This document shows, piece by piece, positions 1-5,166 of a stretch of DNA of 53,735 bases. Position 1 is the first letter of the stretch, and each line of letters starts with the position of its first letter. The notes beneath the pieces were generated by a model that made no database searches, was not told the DNA's origin, and saw only the letters and a program-made list of their open reading frames with translations. This DNA is from an uncultured Oscillospiraceae bacterium. GTDB lineage: Bacteria > Bacillota > Clostridia > Oscillospirales > Oscillospiraceae. The translations under genes were made by a program, and so were the position numbers. The stretch is taken from NCBI GenBank assembly GCA_910589085.1, contig CAJUSG010000010.1:1-53735 (forward strand). Direction: 5' to 3'.

Positions 1-259
1 GGTCCTTGGTGTCCAGGTCATGGACCACGCGGGAAACCTGCGGCCCGCAAAACTCCTTTTTGTCGATGGACAGCAGGGCCTTTCCCATGCAGGTGGAGAA
101 AAACGCCACGCACAGCAGACCGTCCGCGTCTGTCCATTTTAGCCACCAGTCCGGCGTCCGGTATGCCTTGGTGATTGTCACCCGGCGCATGGGCGGCAGA
201 TCCTCAAATTCACCCACCAGCTTGTAAAGGCTGGTTTTGTTGGCTTTCAGTCTGAACAT
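1..259 (-). CDS. hypothetical protein of accessory element, partial (C-terminus outside window)
   Basis: The minus-strand frame opens with ATG at 259 and stays open to the left edge, so at least 86 residues are coded and the C-terminus is missing. The start follows a purine-rich stretch (AGGTGTGGGG) and overlaps the end of the upstream gene by 13 bases, typical of translational coupling. The protein begins MFRLKANKTSLYKLVGEFED and carries a tryptophan-rich stretch (DWWLKW) near residue 38. I do not recognise the family. It is the last visible member of a four-gene minus-strand run that looks like part of an integrative element or prophage. Confidence 0.6.
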   Translation of the reverse strand, partial: MFRLKANKTSLYKLVGEFEDLPPMRRVTITKAYRTPDWWLKWTDADGLLCVAFFSTCMGKALLSIDKKEFCGPQVSRVVHDLDTKD

Positions 260-618
260 TTACCCCACACCTCCCCAAACCAGGCCAGGATCCGCTTTTC
301 GTATTTCTTGCGGGTCCGCTTTTTCTTTGTGTGTTGGTATCGGCGGACCAGTTCCGGCTTGAATATCCGCGCCAGGTGTACGGCCAGGGCTAACTCCATA
401 GAGTAGAAGAACGCCCGCAGGTTCTCCGCCGCCACCTCCACGGTTACGGACATATCGCCCCATATCTCCGCCAGCCTCTCCGCCGCCGCTGCCGCCTCCT
501 CCGCAGTCACGCCGCCCGCCGAATAGTCCGGCGTGATTTCCGGCATGGGGTGGCCGATTTCCACGGGTTTGCCGTCAATGTAGGCCACCACGGTGCCGCT
601 GTTGCTGTCAGGTCCCAC
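247..618 (-). CDS. hypothetical accessory-element protein
   Basis: About 123 residues if translated from GTG at 618, chosen because GGAGG lies about nine bases upstream; an in-frame ATG at 642 is the alternative but has a weak ribosome-binding site. An alanine-rich helix (EEAAAAAERLAEIWGDM) fills the middle, and the C-terminal third is strongly basic (HTKKKRTRKKYEKR) followed by LAWFGEVWGK. No enzyme motif is visible. It overlaps both neighbours, so the three genes are probably co-translated. The basic tail would suit a nucleic-acid-binding or packaging role, but that is inference only. Confidence 0.6.
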   Translation of the reverse strand: MGPDSNSGTVVAYIDGKPVEIGHPMPEITPDYSAGGVTAEEAAAAAERLAEIWGDMSVTVEVAAENLRAFFYSMELALAVHLARIFKPELVRRYQHTKKKRTRKKYEKRILAWFGEVWGKCSD

Positions 619-1084
619 TTGGCCACCCCTCCCCGCGCTCATACCCCAGCAGGATATTGTGGCCCATGTCGCCCAGGCTGTGCGCCAGGACCTCCAATTC
701 CAGCAGGTCAGTGTATTTTAGGCCCATGGCGTCCAGGCGGGCGTGGAACTTCTTGGCCTTTTCCGTGATCTCCCGGAACACGGCCCGCTCCTTGGCGTCG
801 TCCTCCGCGTCATAGGCCGCTTGCAGGTCCTCCAGCTTAATCTCCCCGGCGGCGATCTTCTGACAGAACTCCATGGCCCCGTCCAGGTGGAAATACTGGC
901 GTCCTCCGGTACTGACCCGCCGCTGGTCCAGACTATCCCGGTTTGGGTCAATCACCACATAATGGGCTGGCGCACAGGTGGCGGCCAGTTCCCGGTCCTC
1001 ATAGATACAGAACGTCAAACCGTTTTGTTTTCCCACCAGGCCCCCATGACTTTGTCTAAACTTGATTTCCTTTCGTTTCGCCAT
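608..1084 (-). CDS. hypothetical accessory-element protein
   Basis: A 158-residue protein with a clear start: AGGAGG five bases before ATG at 1084. The N-terminus is basic (MAKRKEIKFRQSHGG), followed by a mixed region and a long charged helical segment (EDLQAAYDAEDDAKERAVFREITEKAKKF, residues about 83-112, quoted in parts). I do not recognise a family. It lies ten bases after the HTH gene at 1094-1375 and overlaps the next gene, so it belongs to the same minus-strand operon. No membrane segment or signal peptide is seen. Confidence 0.6.
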   Translation of the reverse strand: MAKRKEIKFRQSHGGLVGKQNGLTFCIYEDRELAATCAPAHYVVIDPNRDSLDQRRVSTGGRQYFHLDGAMEFCQKIAAGEIKLEDLQAAYDAEDDAKERAVFREITEKAKKFHARLDAMGLKYTDLLELEVLAHSLGDMGHNILLGYERGEGWPSGT

Positions 1085-1093
1085 GTCGTCCTC

Positions 1094-1375
1094 CTATCTG
1101 CTGGCGGTGCCGCCCGCGCCCATGTCGGTGGGTTGCCCGGTCCGTTTGCCCCGCCGCTCCAGCGACGCCTGCACCCGGCGCTGGGCCAGTTCCGCGCTAT
1201 ACCGCAGGCGCTGGTCCGGCAGGCGGGTCCCGTCCTGCCCTCTGGTCAGTTCCGTGTAAATCACCGCCAGGGACTTGTCCAGGTGGGAGGAAATTTCTTT
1301 AGGCGTCCGCCCATCCTCCCACAGTTTTTCGATTTTCTGGCGGTCCTCCAGGGTCCTGAAAGCATAATCGGCCAC
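1094..1375 (-). CDS. HTH-domain protein resembling IS30-type DNA-binding domain
   Basis: A 93-residue protein if started at GTG 1375, which has GGGGGTGAGG just upstream; an ATG at 1414 lies inside a terminator hairpin and is unlikely. Residues about 5-45 (LEDRQKIEKLWEDGRTPKEI, then SSHLDKSLAVIYTELTRG) have the sequence pattern of the helix-turn-helix found at the N-terminus of IS30-family transposases and related regulators. No catalytic DDE domain follows, so it is a stand-alone DNA-binding protein. It heads the four-gene minus-strand run and lies directly downstream of the leader-peptide/terminator module at 1402-1470, which may set its expression. Confidence 0.7.
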   Translation of the reverse strand: MADYAFRTLEDRQKIEKLWEDGRTPKEISSHLDKSLAVIYTELTRGQDGTRLPDQRLRYSAELAQRRVQASLERRGKRTGQPTDMGAGGTASR

Positions 1376-1394
1376 GTCCTCACCCCCAAACGAT

Positions 1395-1426
1395 AAAAAA
1401 ATTAGGCCACACATGGCCGTGTGGCC
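1395..1426 (-). terminator. rho-independent terminator/attenuator upstream of HTH operon
   Basis: GGCCACAC (1405-1412) pairs perfectly with GTGTGGCC (1419-1426) over a six-base loop. In the minus direction it is followed by seven T. It lies between a small leader ORF and the HTH gene, so it can end transcription before the operon. Confidence 0.8.
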
Positions 1427-1470
1427 TTGTGTAACCTAATAATAATGGCTGCCTGCTCCCGAATATCCAT
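1402..1470 (-). CDS. 22-residue leader peptide overlapping a terminator
   Basis: The frame starts at ATG 1470 behind a strong AAGGAGG and codes MDIREQAAIIIRLHK followed by seven more residues, stopping with TAA at 1402-1404. The last codons run through the complete terminator hairpin (1405-1426) and the stop lies at its base. A translated peptide whose final codons form a terminator stem is the arrangement of a transcriptional attenuator: ribosome position would decide whether the hairpin forms. The run of three isoleucines before the stem could be the sensing point. The peptide itself is too short for a family call. Confidence 0.55.
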   Translation of the reverse strand: MDIREQAAIIIRLHKATRPCVA

Positions 1471-1536
1471 AGTTCCTCCTTGATTTTCTCCAGGAGTTGT
1501 GGCATAATCAGATTTGCCATCCCTCCTTGGAGTGGT

Positions 1537-1581
1537 AAATAGAGTGTTGGGTAGCTTGCTAGGGCCACCAGCACTCTATTT
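1537..1581 (-). repeat. 10-bp inverted repeat (hairpin) after RHH gene
   Basis: AAATAGAGTG (1537-1546) and CACTCTATTT (1572-1581) are perfect inverted copies with a 25-base loop. The hairpin begins at the stop codon of the RHH gene and could stabilise its mRNA 3' end or act as a weak terminator. Confidence 0.55.
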
Positions 1582-1754
1582 TATTTGCCGAGTTCTTCGT
1601 CAACCTTTTCGTTGAGCCATTGGGTTTTTGTCTTGTTCTGCGCTTTCAGCTTTTCTGTCAACGCGTTCAGTTTCTCACGGGAGAGAGGAATACTGAACTG
1701 CCCAATGGTTTCTCGACGCTTTCGGTAATACTCGGCTGAGTTCGAGGGAGACAA
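1581..1754 (-). CDS. small ribbon-helix-helix-like protein
   Basis: A 57-residue protein starting at TTG 1754; GGAGGTGATG sits at the right distance and no ATG in frame fits. The sequence (YYRKRRETIGQFSIPLSREK, then LNALTEKLKAQNKTKTQWLN) matches the look of small RHH/Arc-type proteins carried by Firmicutes integrative elements: a beta-strand with alternating residues, then two helices. Such proteins usually repress their own promoter. Here the promoter (1779-1807) is consensus-perfect and overlapped by two direct repeats 20 bp apart, which supports autoregulation. Function is inferred from size, sequence and operator context. Confidence 0.65.
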   Translation of the reverse strand: MSPSNSAEYYRKRRETIGQFSIPLSREKLNALTEKLKAQNKTKTQWLNEKVDEELGK

Positions 1755-1771
1755 GGATTCATCACCTCCAT

Positions 1772-1800
1772 GCTAGCAATTATAGAGATTGGCTAGCAAT
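1772..1800. promoter_or_regulatory. direct-repeat operator GCTAGCAAT x2
   Basis: GCTAGCAAT occurs at 1772-1780 and 1792-1800, start-to-start spacing exactly 20 bp, about two helical turns. One copy lies in the promoter spacer and the other just downstream of the -10 of the RHH gene promoter. The core GCTAGC is palindromic. Confidence 0.6.
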
Positions 1801-1807
1801 ATGTCAA
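1779..1807 (-). promoter_or_regulatory. consensus sigma-A promoter of RHH gene
   Basis: On the minus strand, TTGACA (1807-1802) and TATAAT (1784-1779) are separated by 17 bases, a perfect match to the vegetative consensus. It reads into the TTG start at 1754. Confidence 0.85.
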
Positions 1808-1835
1808 GGGTATTTTAAAAAAACAGGGCGGAGAC

Positions 1836-1865
1836 TTGCTCGCATGGGGGAAAATATGGTATAAT
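1836..1865 (+). promoter_or_regulatory. probable promoter of small ORF
   Basis: TTGCTC (1836-1841), an 18-base spacer and TATAAT (1860-1865) lie ahead of the ORF that starts at 1890. Confidence 0.6.
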
Positions 1866-1889
1866 ATTCACAGAAAGGATGTGCTGAAT

Positions 1890-2039
1890 ATGGGAACGGA
1901 AAAGGAACGCAAGGACACGAAGATGGCGACGATCTATGAGCTGCGCCTTATCTTCACCGGCGGAGAGAAGAAGACCTATACCGTGGAGGAGATCACAGAG
2001 CTGTTGGACAAAATCGCGTTGGCGAAGGATCAGGAATAG
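1890..2039 (+). CDS. hypothetical small protein
   Basis: A 49-residue frame from ATG 1890 behind AAAGGA, with a promoter just upstream and a strong terminator right after the stop, so it looks like a complete single-gene unit. The N-terminus is charged (MGTEKERKDTKMATIYEL), followed by an amphipathic pattern RLIFTGGEKKTYTVEEITEL. An internal ATG (codon 12) with AAGGA upstream is a second possible start. I do not recognise it; it lies at the border between the accessory region and the chromosome backbone. Confidence 0.5.
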   Translation: MGTEKERKDTKMATIYELRLIFTGGEKKTYTVEEITELLDKIALAKDQE

Positions 2040-2040
2040 G

Positions 2041-2072
2041 AAAACCGCCGCCCGGCCGGGCGGCGGTTTTTT
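2041..2072. terminator. bidirectional terminator between small ORF and pyruvate kinase-like gene
   Basis: CCGCCGCCCGG and CCGGGCGGCGG form a GC-rich stem flanked by AAAA on the left and TTTTTT on the right, so it can serve both convergent genes. Confidence 0.85.
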
Positions 2073-3054
2073 ACAGGGCCTTCAGCGCCTCCTGAGCGGT
2101 TCGGACCAGGTAGCCCATGGCCTGGACGGGCCACCTGCCGGCGGCGGTCTCGCCGGTGAGCATAAGGGAGGAGGCCCCGTCCAGCACGCCGTTGTAGACG
2201 TCGCATACCTCCGCCCGGGTGGGCACGGGGCGCTGCTCCATGGACCACAGCAGCTGGGTTACCAGACAGAAGGGCTTGCCCGCGGCCCGGCACCGGCGGG
2301 CGATATCCTTCTGGATGCCGGGCAGCTTCCACAGCGGGATGGAGCTGCCCAGGTCCCCCCGGGCGATGCATACCTGATCGGCCGCCGCCATGATCTCATC
2401 CAGGTGGTCCAGCCCCTGCTGCTCCTCAATTTTGGCCATGACCTGCACCCGGCCCAGCCCCAGCCCCTCCAGGGTCTGGCGCAGAATGTCGATATCCCGC
2501 CGGTTGCGGACGAAGGGCTGGAGAATGTGGGTCACGCCGAAGCGGCCCGCCTGGGCCAGGTTGTCCAGGTCCGCAGGGGTGAGGGTGGGGGTGTCCACCT
2601 CGGCCCCCAGCAGGGACAGGCTCTTTTTGCTCAGCAGCGGGCCGCCCTGGAGCACCCGGCACAGCAGGACGGTGGAGCTGGTGCGCCGGACCTCCAGCAG
2701 CAGCGCGCCGTCGTCGATGGAAATCTGCTGGCCGCGCCTGGCCGTCTTGAGGATGACCTGCGGGACCGGGATGCCCCCGTCGCCCAGGAGAATGTCCAGC
2801 CCCTCCCGCAGAGGGATGGGCTGGGGCAGCTCCCCCACCCGCAGCTCGGGGCCCTGGAGATCCAGGATCAGATGGGCATCCCCGCGCCCCGCCTGCCGGG
2901 CGGCCGGCCAGTACAGCTCCTCCAGCAGAGGGGCGCACTGGGCGAGGCTGGTGTGGGACATGTTGAGACGGACCCCCGTCATGCCGGACTGAAACAGCTG
3001 TTCCAGAATGTCGCGCTTGGCGCAGGGGTCCCCCAGAGTGGCGTAAAAGTCCAT
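2071..3054 (-). CDS. pyruvate kinase-like protein without C-terminal domain
   Basis: A 327-residue protein, much shorter than the usual 470-590 residues of pyruvate kinase. Start ATG 3054 is preceded by GGGGG. The barrel and B domain are present: GMTGVRLNMSHT (substrate/phosphate-binding Arg and Asn), DLQGPELR in place of the usual DTKGPEIR, ISIDDGALL of the B domain, KIEEQQGLDHLDE with the catalytic Lys and Glu, ARGDLG with the metal-binding Asp, and the TQLLWSM ... PTRAEVCDV ... LTGETAAG block. The protein ends soon after, so the allosteric C-terminal domain is absent. It may be a minimal kinase or a paralogue with another task; the changed GPELR region and a missing regulatory domain make plain glycolytic duty uncertain. 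It ends in a terminator shared with the convergent small ORF. Confidence 0.8.
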   Translation of the reverse strand: MDFYATLGDPCAKRDILEQLFQSGMTGVRLNMSHTSLAQCAPLLEELYWPAARQAGRGDAHLILDLQGPELRVGELPQPIPLREGLDILLGDGGIPVPQVILKTARRGQQISIDDGALLLEVRRTSSTVLLCRVLQGGPLLSKKSLSLLGAEVDTPTLTPADLDNLAQAGRFGVTHILQPFVRNRRDIDILRQTLEGLGLGRVQVMAKIEEQQGLDHLDEIMAAADQVCIARGDLGSSIPLWKLPGIQKDIARRCRAAGKPFCLVTQLLWSMEQRPVPTRAEVCDVYNGVLDGASSLMLTGETAAGRWPVQAMGYLVRTAQEALKAL

Positions 3055-3167
3055 ACGATTTTCCCCCAGTTCGTTCTTTTTTACTATTATGAGGGCTTGA
3101 GGCCGGGAAGTCAACAGGATTTTACAAGGACAGGCCCCACGCTTGACTCATAAATTTAGCTGCCGAA

Positions 3168-3254
3168 TGTAGGGCAAGGGCTCTGCCCTTGCCCTATTCC
3201 GTTCCCATTTTATCCCCTTGCGGGGATAGGCAGGGGTAGAACCCCTGCCCTACA
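3168..3254. repeat. dispersed inverted-repeat element, copy 1 (TGTAGGG...CCCTACA)
   Basis: An 87-bp element with ends TGTAGGG and CCCTACA. Each arm is itself a hairpin (GCAAGGGC-TCT-GCCCTTGC on the left; GCAGGGGT-AGA-ACCCCTGC on the right), and a third small hairpin lies between. Closely related copies are at 14769-14847 and 32822-32900. It fills the gap before ruvX; no gene is seen in 3055-3377. Confidence 0.8.
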
Positions 3255-3325
3255 TGATGTATCGGCAGATAGTTCCAGAGGTTTCCGCATTTGAGAGACG
3301 GACGTGACAGGCCCAGGGCTGCCCC

Positions 3326-3354
3326 TTGCTCTTTTTCGCAATTTCAGGTATAAT
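3326..3354 (+). promoter_or_regulatory. ruvX promoter
   Basis: TTGCTC (3326-3331), a 17-base spacer and TATAAT (3349-3354) lie 24 bases before the ruvX start. Confidence 0.75.
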
Positions 3355-3377
3355 GGGAAAAAGAGAGGAGCGGTCCT

Positions 3378-3800
3378 ATGCGCGTTATGGCAATCGACTA
3401 CGGAGACGCCCACACCGGGGTGGCAATTTCCGACCCGACGGGCTTTCTGGTGGGGAGCACCGCCACCATCAACAGCTGGCGGCAGGTGGTAGTGGTGGAC
3501 CAGCTGGCCCGGATGATTGAACAGCACCGCCCGGACGAGGTGGTGCTGGGTTTTCCCAAAAACATGGACGGCACCGACGGCCGGAAGGCGGACCTCTACC
3601 GGGAGCTGGCCGCCGCCCTGGAGGAGGTCACCGGCATGGAGGTGATCCTCTGGGACGAGCGGCGTACCACCATCGACGCCCACCAGATTCTGTTCAACCA
3701 GGGGAAGGACGGCCGCAAGCGCAAGAAGATTGTGGACGCTGTGGCCGCCTCCCTGATTCTGGAGAACTATCTGGATTTTAAACGAATGAAGAGAGAGTGA
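3378..3800 (+). CDS. ruvX: RuvX/YqgF family nuclease (putative pre-16S rRNA nuclease / Holliday junction resolvase)
   Basis: 140 residues, the normal length for this RNase H-fold family. The N-terminal MAIDYGDAHTGVAISD contains the first catalytic Asp; GFPKNMDGTDG is the conserved middle loop; WDERRTTIDAH carries the acidic and Arg residues; DAVAASLILENYL near the C-terminus supplies the last Asp. Family members process the 5' end of 16S rRNA in Escherichia coli and have been proposed to resolve Holliday junctions; the role here is by homology. Start ATG 3378 follows AGAGAGGAG. The next gene starts five bases after its stop, so both are probably one transcript ending at the terminator at 4429. 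Confidence 0.9.
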   Translation: MRVMAIDYGDAHTGVAISDPTGFLVGSTATINSWRQVVVVDQLARMIEQHRPDEVVLGFPKNMDGTDGRKADLYRELAAALEEVTGMEVILWDERRTTIDAHQILFNQGKDGRKRKKIVDAVAASLILENYLDFKRMKRE

Positions 3801-3805
3801 TTTTG

Positions 3806-4417
3806 ATGAAAAGACAGCTTTCTGCCCTTACCCTGTCCCTGCTGCTTCTGCTGGGCCTCACCGGCTGCGGCCCGGAGCTGCAGGGGAGCGCCGGCATTGA
3901 CGCGGGCACATCCGGCAGTCTGATCGACCTGCCGGTGGCGGGGCCGGAGGACGGCAGCCAGGCGGGCAGCCTCCCCGACGGCAGCCAGAACCTCCCGGAC
4001 GGCAGCCAGGGCAACGAGGCCGAGGGCAACCGTCCCGACGGCAAGAGCAGCGAGGGCAACGGCTCGGTTGACGAGGACGGCTGGTATACCTCCAAGGAGG
4101 AGGTGGCCCTGTACATCCACCTGTACGGCGATCTGCCCGACAACTACGTGACCAAGAGCGAGGCGGAGGACGCCGGCTGGAGCGGCGGCAATGTGGAACG
4201 CTACACCGGCGAGGGCACCGCCATCGGAGGGTCCCGCTTCGGCAACCGGGAGGGCCTGCTGCCCAAGGAGCAGGGCCGTACCTACACAGAGTGCGATATC
4301 GACACCGTGGGGGAGAACTCCCGGGGGGCCAAGCGCATCGTCTTCTCCAACGACGGCCTGGTCTACTACACCGATGACCACTACGAGAGCTTTGAGCTAC
4401 TGTATGGAGAGCCGTGA
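3806..4417 (+). CDS. lipoprotein with barnase-like guanyl-specific ribonuclease domain
   Basis: 203 residues from ATG 3806. Residues 1-21 are a lipoprotein signal: basic MKRQ, a leucine-rich core and the lipobox LTGC with Cys21. A low-complexity linker rich in DGSQ and EGN (about residues 25-90) leads to a C-terminal domain that resembles barnase along its whole length: LPDNYVTKSEA (barnase Lys27), IGGSRFGNREGLLP (Arg59), TYTECDID (general base Glu73), NSRGAKRIVFS (Arg83 and Arg87) and YTDDHYESF (catalytic His102). All key catalytic residues are kept. It should be an RNase tethered outside the membrane. No barstar-like inhibitor gene is in the window. It follows ruvX by five bases and ends at a strong terminator. 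Alternative start GTG 3797 is less likely. Confidence 0.85.
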   Translation: MKRQLSALTLSLLLLLGLTGCGPELQGSAGIDAGTSGSLIDLPVAGPEDGSQAGSLPDGSQNLPDGSQGNEAEGNRPDGKSSEGNGSVDEDGWYTSKEEVALYIHLYGDLPDNYVTKSEAEDAGWSGGNVERYTGEGTAIGGSRFGNREGLLPKEQGRTYTECDIDTVGENSRGAKRIVFSNDGLVYYTDDHYESFELLYGEP

Positions 4418-4428
4418 TGAATAGGAAT

Positions 4429-4458
4429 GCCCCGCCTTACCGGCGGGGCAATTTTTTT
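4429..4458 (+). terminator. terminator of ruvX-RNase unit
   Basis: GCCCCGCC (4429-4436) pairs with GGCGGGGC (4442-4449), followed by a run of seven T from 4452. Confidence 0.9.
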
Positions 4459-4467
4459 ATAAAACGC

Positions 4468-4496
4468 TTGACTTTTGTGTATACTATGTATATACT
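4468..4496 (+). promoter_or_regulatory. mazEF promoter with palindromic sites
   Basis: TTGACT (4468-4473), a 17-base spacer and TATACT (4491-4496). GTATAC (4479-4484) and GTATATAC (4488-4495) are palindromes inside the spacer and over the -10, likely operator sites for MazE/MazEF autorepression (inference). Confidence 0.75.
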
Positions 4497-4516
4497 CTGA
4501 ATGAGGGGTGATATTT

Positions 4517-4783
4517 GTGTACGCGACGATTCAAAAATGGGGGAACAGCAACGGCCTGCGTATCCCGAAGGTGCTTCTGGATGCCTTGGGGCTCCGGGAG
4601 AACGACCGGGTGGAGCTGATTCAGACGGAGGGGGCCATTACCATAAAAAAGGCTGCGGCGGCGCCCCACAGAAGCCTGGAGGACCGGCTGACCGCCTTTT
4701 ATGGAAGGCCAATCGAGGAGATCGGGCCAATCGAAGGCCAGGAGACGGACTGGGGAAAGCCGGAGGGCTGTGAGATATGGTGA
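4517..4783 (+). CDS. mazE: MazE-like antitoxin (AbrB/SpoVT fold)
   Basis: 88 residues from GTG 4517, chosen because GAGGGGTG lies at a proper distance; a GTG at 4508 overlaps that site. Residues 1-45 (YATIQKWGNSNGLRIPKVLL ... GLRENDRVEL) are the classic swapped-hairpin AbrB/MazE DNA-binding domain with the KWGNS.GLRIP signature. The C-terminal half (SLEDRLTAFYGRPIEEIG) is the acidic, extended tail that wraps MazF in this family. It overlaps the toxin start by seven bases, the usual antitoxin-first order, and is preceded by a promoter with palindromes. Confidence 0.9.
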   Translation: MYATIQKWGNSNGLRIPKVLLDALGLRENDRVELIQTEGAITIKKAAAAPHRSLEDRLTAFYGRPIEEIGPIEGQETDWGKPEGCEIW

Positions 4784-5115
4784 CGGTATTTGAGCAGGGC
4801 GATATCGTCTATTTGGATTTTGACCCCCAGTCCGGCCATGAGCAGAAGGGCCGGCGGCCCGCCCTGGTCGTCAGCAACAATTTATTTAACCGGGTCAGCA
4901 GCCTGACCATGGTGTGTCCCATCACCCATACCGACCGGGGGCACCCGTTTCATATTCGCCTGGATGAGCGGACGAGGACTGACGGCGTTGTTATGTGTGA
5001 CCAGGCCCGGATGCTGGATTTGCCCAGCCGGAGGGCGGCATTTGAGGAAAAAGCTCCCGCCGATCTTGTGGCGGAAGCCGTTGATTTCATCATCGGATTT
5101 GTGGAGATGAAATAG
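4777..5115 (+). CDS. mazF: MazF/PemK-type mRNA interferase toxin
   Basis: 112 residues. FEQGDIVYLDFDPQSGHEQK is the N-terminal SH3-like strand pair with the GHEQ.GRRPALVVS motif whose Arg contributes to catalysis, and MVCPITHT contains the conserved Thr region; VMCDQARMLD follows in the family order. MazF enzymes cut RNA at short specific sequences; the recognition sequence here cannot be told. The start codon overlaps the end of mazE and the gene ends at a strong terminator, so mazEF is a complete two-gene unit. Confidence 0.92.
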   Translation: MVTVFEQGDIVYLDFDPQSGHEQKGRRPALVVSNNLFNRVSSLTMVCPITHTDRGHPFHIRLDERTRTDGVVMCDQARMLDLPSRRAAFEEKAPADLVAEAVDFIIGFVEMK

Positions 5116-5127
5116 AGCGTCTCAGAG

Positions 5128-5158
5128 ACAGGCCCCGCCTGCCGGCGGGGCCTGTTTT
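5128..5158. terminator. terminator after mazF
   Basis: ACAGGCCCCGCC (5128-5139) pairs with GGCGGGGCCTGT (5144-5155) over a four-base loop, followed by a short T run. It separates mazF from the convergent GH13 gene. Confidence 0.85.
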
Positions 5159-5166
5159 ACGGTGAT

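Noticed and set aside
1936..3153. 405-codon plus-strand frame opposite the pyruvate kinase-like gene
   Set aside because: Pro/Gln/Gly-rich composition typical of an antisense frame in GC-rich DNA; no ribosome-binding site; the minus strand carries clear family motifs.
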